Positions 8,378 through 14,502 of a DNA stretch of 14,502 nt are shown one piece after another (the stretch's first letter is position 1; each line of letters begins with the position of its first letter). The notes below the pieces were generated by a model, which worked only from the letters and a program-made list of their open reading frames with translations, searched no databases and had not been told where the DNA came from. The DNA comes from Thoreauomyces humboldtii (Eukaryota; Chytridiomycota; Chytridiomycetes; Spizellomycetales; Powellomycetaceae). The stretch spans positions 1 through 14,502 of the forward strand of contig JADGJA010000581.1 of assembly GCA_027596035.1 (NCBI GenBank). The letters run 5' to 3'. Position numbers and translations under genes: made by a program.

Positions 8378-8713
8378 CTACCAAACGAGAGCCTGGATCC
8401 GTTTACCACGATACAACAGCAAAGCCTCGGCTTGAACGACCCATCGGGGGTTCGAGCCCGCAAAATTATCATGCATGGGAAGTCGATTGTCTGTGAACTC
8501 CCGATTCCGGCTCTCTGCAAGTTCTGCGAGACGTTTTTTCTGCGCCACGTGAGCCAACAGCAACACGGCAATAGCGCCAGCGGCGAGAAAAGTGAGGGAA
8601 AACTTCGACAAGATGAACTGAGCTCGCCTCTTTGTGGCAACCACAAGCTGACCGCTGTTCTTTTCTGCGGGCCAACGACTTCCCCTCGTCTGTACCAACT
8701 TTGTTCTATGCAT
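8378..8713 (-). CDS. Possible small single-pass membrane protein, 111 aa
   Basis: An uninterrupted ORF starting MHRTKLVQTR has a basic stretch (ATKRRAQFILSKF) directly before a hydrophobic segment at about residues 38-57 (SLTFLAAGAIAVLLLAHVAQ). A charged KKRLAELAESRNREF stretch follows, which could continue as a helix. This is the layout of a small inner-mitochondrial or ER membrane protein, but I recognise no family. Part of its coding sequence (8592-8642) is duplicated in inverted form at 8755-8814. The start is uncertain and no promoter is evident. Confidence 0.3.
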   Translation of the reverse strand: MHRTKLVQTRGSRWPAEKNSGQLVVATKRRAQFILSKFSLTFLAAGAIAVLLLAHVAQKKRLAELAESRNREFTDNRLPMHDNFAGSNPRWVVQAEALLLYRGKRIQALVW

Positions 8714-8814
8714 ACCAGCATCTGTTCAGTACATCTAGCACCTCGCGTCTCCCTCGAAGTTTTCCCTCACCGGTTGCCTACAAAGAGGCGAGCTCAGTTC
8801 ATCTTGTCGAAGTT
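8592..8814. repeat. Inverted, circularly permuted duplication of a 51-bp unit
   Basis: The reverse complement of 8592-8642 would read ggttgcc...cgaagttttccctcac. The second copy at 8755-8814 carries the same bases in permuted order: first CGAAGTTTTCCCTCAC (8755-8770, matching 8592-8607), one extra C, then GGTTGCC (8772-8778, matching 8636-8642), one extra T, then a perfect 35-bp match (8780-8814 to 8601-8635). The 16-bp and 35-bp blocks overlap by 7 bp in the source. This is what a cut through two head-to-tail copies of the unit would give. The arms could also form a long hairpin. Confidence 0.85.
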
Positions 8815-9665
8815 CTTAGTCGAACATCGTAGGTGTCCTGGCAGCAGACAAACATGACCGAGAGCGGGTCGAGGGGTTCGTCGACGGCCGACAGCGCTCA
8901 GTATGACTCTCAACTCTCCTACCTATACATGTGTGTACAGACTGCACATTTCCCACTTCCGTTGTCGGGTAAGATGAGGTTCGGGACTAAACCTACAAGC
9001 ATCGTCGCCTTTGTAAAGGAGACTGCGAAATAGGTTTCGGGACTGCCGAGATGTGGACACTCGACTGTGTCGAACGGAATCGACATCAGAGCCGTTCGGT
9101 ACGCAAAATCTGGATTGCTGTGATGGTGCAGGAATGGGCAGCAATCCCTCCTAGGTGATTATGGTCATCTCTCAAGCTGACTCATTTTGCGCTATGCCTT
9201 CGAGAAGATACCGCTGCCGGTTTCTATTGACAGTATGGTCGAAGAAATTGACGATAGGCGAAATGACGTGACAGTCCAATTGGGTTTCTACCATGGATGG
9301 GATACTCGAAGGATAGCAGCGCATGCGATAGGCAAACCCGTGCAGCTGTCCCAGCCACCTTGAGCCCTTTGAGCGGAGTACAGATACCAGAGGCGTTTTG
9401 ACAGCCTCCCCAGCGTTCTCCTCACCCATCCCGAGAAGGTCCCCACATCCACTGGCCAAGGGGAAGCCTCGGGTTCTTCGACACCTCGCCCAAGCAGCTT
9501 GCTACCAGAGTTGATCGTCGAAAAAAAGATACGGGAGCAGTGTGTGTCTTTCCTACTTCGTCATCATGTCTCCCTCCTCTTCTTTTCCTCCATCGCTTCC
9601 ATATGGCCGTGTCTTTAGCACTAACCTTTTTTTCCTGGAAAACCTCCTCAAGATTCTAGCCAGCA
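8815..9665. other. Unassigned stretch upstream of the 7TM gene
   Basis: No supported gene is seen. An 8853 ATG opens a Ser-rich frame and a minus-strand frame of 95 codons spans 9172-9459, but neither has recognisable domains or splice support. A short direct repeat (GAGGTTCGGGACT near 8976 and AGGTTTCGGGACT near 9030) is present. The last 120 bp or so are pyrimidine-rich, as expected for the leader and promoter of the gene starting at 9666. Confidence 0.45.
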
Positions 9666-11256
9666 ATGAGCTTCGCATCCGCTACGGCATGTGCAGCAGA
9701 TGCTACTGTACAAGGACTCGTCGTGAACGCCAGCAGCACCGATGAGACGGTCCAAGCCTTGATGCTGGCCAGTCCTTTCATCCAAGCATACATAGCACAG
9801 TTAGAGCAGGCGGTACAATTGGCGGTCACCGCAGCGGCGACAAAGACATGCAATGCCGGGCTGGAGGAACTGTACTTTATCGATGCTGAGGTTGGCGGCG
9901 CGAGCATCCTGACGGGGATCGCTTGGCCTGCCGTGGCTTTGGGTATGTTTGCATGGGTGGTGACCCTGTCGGACTTGGCGGGGTTCCTGATCTGTAATTG
10001 TGACTTCCGCTGTAGGCTTGATCGTCAGCGTGTGGCGAATGAGCACTGCCTCAAGCGTTCGGTCGGCTTTGCTACTTGCTGTCATGATCTTGACAAGTGA
10101 GTGAAGGTGCTCCGGATGCTTCTCGCCCGTGACACTGAAAGTTATGCTTCGCCTCGCTTCTGCAAAAGTTGCGGACGTAGCCGTCATCTCATGGGCCAGG
10201 AGCACCGACCTCCGAATCGTTTACATAGGTATCGGATCATGTCATTTCATCTCACTCGACGAAGATCAAAACCACTCAAGCCGGTCTTATAGAACATGTA
10301 TTTCTGTACGGCAAACTCCTGATCGTCTTCTCGGTCGGTCGAAATGCTCTCCTCCTCATCGCCTCCTGTCTCCGTTTCCGAGTGGTCCTTCGAAGCAAGT
10401 TCCACCAGGACCTCCTCCTCGCGACTGGATCCGTGATCGCATTAGGCTCCATGACGGCGTCCTACGCTCTCGGTTTCACCAGTCTGCAGGCCAGCGGTGC
10501 ACAGAGCGTGAGCAGAGTGTTTTGGGGCACCACTTGCGTGAGTCGTTTGCTTGGTACTGGGGGAATGCATTCGGGGTGGAGTATGCTTTCCTGACGGAAC
10601 GGACTCAACCCGCAGATAATACCTGTGACGTATTCGGTGTTTGGACTTGCTACATTCACCTTGCAGGTGAGACCATGGGGCACAAGATCGTACATTGATG
10701 CGTAGTGCATTGCATTAATCCCGCTTTTTTTTTCTCAAAAAGTTGAGGAGAAACCGCTTCGGCTCGCAAGCCATCTCAGCGTCGACCTCTTCATCATCCC
10801 GAATGATGGCCAACCTAGAAGTCGTCAACACGGCACTCATGATCCTCACAACGTCCACGTGCATCCTGGTCCTCGTTGCCGTTTTCGTTCTCGGAGACGG
10901 GTAAAAAGCCCGGAAAGCACATCGAACCCTCCAGGTCATTTGGTCGGACAGCTCATTTCTTCACATTTTCGTTTAGATCAAACTCGTACTATCCGGCGCC
11001 GCTCGAGATCGCGGCGTGCGCGTACTGGTGCGCTGGGGAGAACCTGTTTGAGATCGTAGCTAGGTTCAAGACGAACGCCGAGACGGGCGTGGGTAGCAAT
11101 GATGGTGGCGGGGCAGTCAGCGTGGGGTCCGGGAGAAAGCAAAGACCGGGAGGAGGAGGGGAGGCAGGAGGGACGGGAGGGACACTCCTCGTTAGAAAGA
11201 CAGGAAGAGAGGAAGAAGCGCCCAAGGTCGTCTTAGATTCTGCTGATCTGGCATGA
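9666..11256 (+). CDS. Orphan seven-transmembrane protein, 392 aa
   Basis: Model: join(9666..9942, 10016..10096, 10142..10228, 10293..10537, 10616..10666, 10743..10900, 10977..11256). All six introns (45-78 nt) have GT..AG ends and keep frame. Hydrophobic segments lie near residues 79-98, 106-124, 149-175, 187-211, 225-245, 274-298 and 306-325, giving about seven helices. Several are split by introns and only appear after splicing (for example CIIPVTYSVFGLATFTL across intron 4). The N-terminal 78 residues carry a possible glycosylation sequon (N21-A-S) and Cys9 and Cys62, which would suit an extracellular N-terminus. The C-terminus after 330 is Gly-rich and charged, likely cytosolic. This resembles a GPCR-like layout, but I see no motif tying it to a named receptor family, and a transporter or other membrane protein is possible. 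Membrane location is a prediction. Confidence 0.75.
11148..11191 (+). repeat. G-rich tract within the 7TM gene C-terminal coding region
   Basis: Runs of three to four G separated by A, AC and longer purine spacers (GGGAGGAGGAGGGGAGG then CAGGAGGGACGGGAGGG) encode a Gly-rich linker. The spacing comes close to a G-quadruplex pattern, with one loop slightly longer than the usual limit of seven. Confidence 0.5.
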
Positions 11257-11509
11257 CACCCCAGGACGAGATCATAGACGCAATTTCAGGAGCCTTTGAG
11301 CTGCCCAAACGGGTTGTTGTGTGTCAGGCTGTCAGCGGGGCATTTCGATAGTAGCGCCTCAACCTAAAAGCATTACCTTTGTTTACTTTCCCCATCAAAA
11401 GAACTCCCAATTCGCCGCTTTCTCGCGTCTTGGAGGTTCCCACCACAACCTGGAAGGCCGAACCGTCGCTTCTCGCACGTCAAGCGTCCCTCCGTCACCA
11501 GTCTCGGCA

Positions 11510-12123
11510 ATGCAGCTCCCAACCTCTCTGGTCATCCTCCTCGCCTGTCTGACAGGTGAACATCCCATCCCGTCCCATCCCATCCCATTCCGTTCCATAT
11601 CCAGGGCCGCAAACCCATCCATCAAGTCACTGACCCTCCCTTGAACCCTCATCCTCTCCTGAATTTCACCTTCAAAAAAGGCTCAACGCACGCCTGGACG
11701 CACTCCCACACCACACCAGGACCCGTCGACTCCCGATGTCATGACGCGACGTGGAAACCCTTCCGAAGCGACCGTCCCATCGTCTACAGAGCCCACCCCG
11801 CTCCGGTCGCATGTCCGGATCAGGGGAGGTGGATGGTCGGGGTCCGGTCCAAACTCGATCATCACTTGTGGCCCCGGAAGGTGTGGGTTCCTCTATGTCA
11901 GGTGAGATCGGACAGCGGGCCGTCGCTTTGTTGGAAAAGACGGAAATGAAACGGGCTCCCTTTGACCCCCTCTCGGAACGAAACCTCTTGATGTGATTTT
12001 CTATAGGTCATCAACCTGCAGGATCTGAGCGGAGGATCGCTTTCCGCGAAGCAGATGGTCGAGATGGAGAGGAAGCTGTCGGCCATCGAGGAGAGGAACG
12101 GGAGGGCAAAAGGAGAGCTGTAA
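11510..12123 (+). CDS. Tentative small secreted protein, 127 aa
   Basis: Model: join(11510..11555, 11681..11901, 12007..12123). Exon 1 encodes MQLPTSLVILLACLTG, a hydrophobic start resembling a signal peptide though without a basic n-region. The donors are CAG|GTGAAC and CAG|GTGAGA; the acceptors are AAAAAAG and CTATAG. Exon 3 gives VINLQDLSGGSLSAKQMVEM then a charged helical end (ERKLSAIEERNGRAKGEL) and stop. Exon 2 is unusually rich in Trp, His and Pro (THAWTHSHTTPGP, DHHLWPRKVWVPLCQ), so its frame, or the first acceptor, may be wrong; an alternative acceptor (ACACCAG, about 11719) also keeps frame. No family is recognised. It lies 253 bp downstream of the 7TM gene on the same strand. Confidence 0.45.
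11561..11597 (+). repeat. Short CATCC tandem repeat in a putative intron
   Basis: About seven degenerate copies of a pentamer (CATCC, CGTCC, CATTC, CGTTC) lie just after the first donor of the small secreted-protein model. This microsatellite may explain why that intron (125 nt) is the longest of the window. Confidence 0.65.
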
Positions 12124-12558
12124 GCCTGTAGACAGCACAGATCGGACCCGTTTCCCTGCTTGCAGCACGCGATCGAACCGCTTTTGCCGATCTGGGACTT
12201 AGACTAAGGCACATATAGGAACCTTACGCTCGAATTTGCTTATGTCTCCTTTCTTGGAACGGACAGTTCATTTGCTTCAATATATTCTATACGGCGACTT
12301 CACGCCGAGGGCACACAGAAAGCGAGTAAGAGAGGACGGGCAGGAAAGACGGGGTGGGGACCAGCAAAGACGTAGCGAGCCAGCCGACTACAAGTATGTT
12401 CAAAGAAGCAGGGAAGGAAAGAACCAAGACCATGAGAGGGGTTTAGATGCAATCCAAAAAAAAAATAGTAAGGAGTCCCAAAAAGGCAAACCCCTATACG
12501 GTGGGGGGAGAACCGGGGAAAACTCATTCTCCTTGAGTGGAAAGAAGAGAAGGAAAGC
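12124..12558. other. Convergent intergenic region (3' flanks)
   Basis: It lies between the stop of the plus-strand small protein and the stop of the minus-strand PHD gene, so it should hold both 3' UTRs. It includes a 10-nt A tract near 12457 and purine-rich sequence. No gene or RNA is recognised. Confidence 0.5.
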
Positions 12559-14268
12559 TTATCTCTTTCCGATGTCGCCGAACCGTTTCTGGAACTTGAT
12601 GAGCCGAAGGTTGAGACGATCGAGGATCAGCAAAGAAGACTCTGGTTGGTCTCCGGCCACCGAACTCGCGCCGGTCGACGGTGCAAGGAGAGCGTCGGGA
12701 CTCGCGACGATATTGCTGGCCGCGGTGCTAGTGTTGATTGGTACGATAGCGGCCGGTCCGGCAAGAGCGGCGGAAAGGGTGGTAACGTCGCTCGAACCTG
12801 TGCTGGGAGTAGAAGCCGGGAAGAAGCGTCTGGAAGCCTTGCTGACCGAGACTTCGACCTTGACGGCTGCGCTGGAAGGCGTTGGAAAAACGACCGCTGA
12901 ACCTCCTGCCATCGAAACCTGGAGACGAGTGATATAGTCCGAAAGGTGCTTCACACGTTTGTTCATCTCGCCCATAGAGGACTTTGCGTGGGGTATGCGA
13001 GTTTTGGGCGAGCTTGTGATCTTGTACGAGACCTTTTCGACCATCGCGTTGGTGGTTACGATAGGAGGTGGAGCTTGTTGTTGCTGTTTTCGAGACATTG
13101 CTGAGGCTTGGGTGGATCGTTGAGATCGCGTGCCTTTGTTGGATGGTTGAGAGTCCGACTGAACGGATGCCTGATGAAAAACAACCGACGGTGAGTGATT
13201 CAAACCCGCAATGTCAAATCCTCGAAACGGGGCAGACTTACATTTCGACGCAAAGAAGGTCGCCCCGAGGAAAGCTCTGGTATAGGCGCGGAGGGCAGCT
13301 GAACGACTTGGTCTTCTTTTCCAGTGTGGTTTTGTGAGCGACGCTTGGTCGCGCGTTCGAGCGGCGCTGGGACTTCTTGCGTGCCGGAACCGTTGGCGCG
13401 TCGCTTGCGTTTGGATCGGACTTCAGAAGTCGGAGTAGGCGGTGCACTACCGACGGCGGGACCAGCCGACGCGAGTTGTTGAGTTTGCGAAATATCGGTC
13501 GATGCCTTTCTGCTTCCGCCAGCTGAGGCCGATGTGGCATCCTGAGATCCTGAACGAGACTTGCCACGCTTGGTTTCTGTATCGACGGTGAGAGCTACCA
13601 CGGTTGGGGTTGGTGGTTCGGAGACGGGTCCAACAGGCGATGGTTGGGCATATCCGTCGGCGGTTTCTCGACTGTTCATGGTGCTTCTACGCTTTCCCGA
13701 GTTGCGCGCTGCAGGAGCGGGTGGTGCTACGGGCACTTCTTGGGGACGTGTACTGACGCGAGGTTGAGCGTTGAGTCTGCCACAAGCACCGAACAAGCCA
13801 GCTTCAGGAACATGACCAGCGGACAACATGAGACTTTCAGAGGAACTCACGTAAAATAAGGATGTTTCACAGGCTTGCATTGTTCGCAGAAATAGTGCTT
13901 TGGGAGTCGCTTTGGGTTCACGTTCATACACTCGCAATGCTGCCAGGCCATGCATTGCTCGCATTGGACCATGATACCGAAGGAATCTGCATGTAACGGA
14001 AAAGCGACCGTAAGAATTCCGTAGACATACAAGGACGAGACACACACTAGAACGAACCTCCGAGGTCGCAGACGCAGCGAGTGATTTCGTCCTCTCCCTC
14101 GCTTTCCAGGACAATGTCGTGTCCTGGGCCGACAACCGAGTCGGAGCTTGAACGCCTGGTGGAGCGCGAAGGTCGGGCAGAAACGGAAGGCGGAGAATGC
14201 TTTCCGCTGGAACGGAATCCCGGGAAAGCGTTGGAAGCCCGACTGGGTTCCATTGCAGCGGTCGACAT
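12559..14268 (-). CDS. PHD-finger protein, Cti6-like (Rpd3L histone deacetylase complex type)
   Basis: Model: complement(join(12559..13170, 13242..13776, 13851..13986, 14058..14268)), 497 aa; introns of 71, 74 and 71 nt all keep frame. The ATG has A at -3. A Cys4-His-Cys3 PHD zinc finger spans about residues 64-110: C65, C67, C79, C82, H87, C90, C104, C107, with W85 in the usual place (MAWQHCECM). It begins [10 protein letters not shown], and intron 1 cuts inside it. A long Pro/Ser/Thr-rich disordered part follows, with a likely nuclear signal KRKRR near 238-242 and QQQQ near 323-326. A conserved-looking segment [19 protein letters not shown] is near 360-378. In fungi, a similar MNKRV..I...I.R.Q block following this PHD type occurs in Cti6, a subunit that links Rpd3L to H3K4-methylated chromatin. 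Assignment is by family resemblance; a Bye1-type PHD protein is the main alternative. Confidence 0.8.
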
Positions 14269-14502
14269 TGTGAAGCTGCAGAAGGCTTTTGCGAAGGAAA
14301 AGACTGAGCGGGGCCGATGGATTTCAGGACAATGAGCTGTTGCGGTCGGGGTGATGGACACGTGAGAGAGGATGATCACCGAGGAGAGCGGAGTATGTGC
14401 TGCTGGAGGAGTGCAACGAACGCAGCGAGGGTGGGAAGTTTGTCAATGTCGTTGCAGGGTGGGAAGTACAGCACACATGTATGCCTGCAGACGGGCGGGG
14501 GG
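14269..14502. other. Upstream flank of the PHD gene, window edge
   Basis: It presumably holds the 5' UTR and promoter of the minus-strand PHD gene. No TATA box was seen. GGGTGGGAAGT occurs twice, near 14429-14439 and 14457-14467. Confidence 0.4.

Noticed and set aside
8449..8460. GGTTCGAGCCCG, resembling the B box/T-loop of a tRNA gene
   Set aside because: The T-stem does not pair over five bases, and no A box, anticodon arm or acceptor stem can be built upstream on either strand.
8255..8857. 200-codon plus-strand open frame
   Set aside because: It has no recognisable domain and an atypical composition. It overlaps the minus-strand membrane ORF and runs through the inverted duplication, so it is most likely a chance frame.
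9172..9459. 95-codon minus-strand open frame
   Set aside because: No known domain, promoter or splice support. It could be a relic but nothing positive supports it.
12236..12937. 233-codon plus-strand frame over the convergent region
   Set aside because: It is antisense to the last exon of the PHD gene, whose frame and family match are much better supported.

Overview
This looks like nuclear DNA of an intron-rich fungus, most likely a basidiomycete. The reasons are short introns (about 45-125 nt) with GT..AG ends and CTGAC/CTAAC-like branch points, several introns per gene, tight spacing, genes on both strands, and fungal families (an Rpd3L Cti6-like PHD protein, a Dabb barrel protein). Nothing bacterial, viral or CRISPR-like is visible. 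All gene models were spliced by hand from reading frame and splice signals, so they are predictions without transcript support.

Layout. (1) 31-2726 (+): four-exon armadillo-repeat protein resembling SmgGDS/RAP1GDS1, an exchange factor and chaperone of small GTPases. (2) 2727-4263: gene-poor, with one TATA box, a 52-codon ORF starting inside an 11-nt repeat, and small duplications. (3) 4264-4981 (-): a 98-aa stress-response A/B barrel (Dabb) protein split over six tiny exons, largely hidden from simple ORF calling. (4) 5102-5293 (+): a small ORF with a mitochondrial-presequence-like start, divergent from the Dabb gene. (5) 5374-6470 (+): a decayed copy of the V-ATPase B subunit gene (VMA2), with two introns still recognisable and the nucleotide-binding core deleted. 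(6) 6715-7528 (-): a tentative four-exon gene with an acidic C-terminus, with a TATA box at 7741-7747 and a divergent one at 7888-7894. (7) 7895-9665: mostly unassigned, with one possible single-pass membrane ORF and an unusual inverted, circularly permuted duplication. (8) 9666-11256 (+): a seven-exon, 392-aa protein with about seven membrane helices. (9) 11510-12123 (+): a tentative three-exon small secreted protein. (10) 12559-14268 (-): a four-exon, 497-aa PHD-finger protein of the Cti6 type.

The intact genes do not form an evident pathway; they look like unrelated housekeeping or regulatory genes (GTPase control, chromatin, a possible membrane receptor) around a decayed, rearranged middle of about 5 kb. 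The best candidates for something undescribed are the orphan 7TM protein with its small secreted neighbour, and the permuted inverted duplication. Neither can be called a new system from sequence alone.
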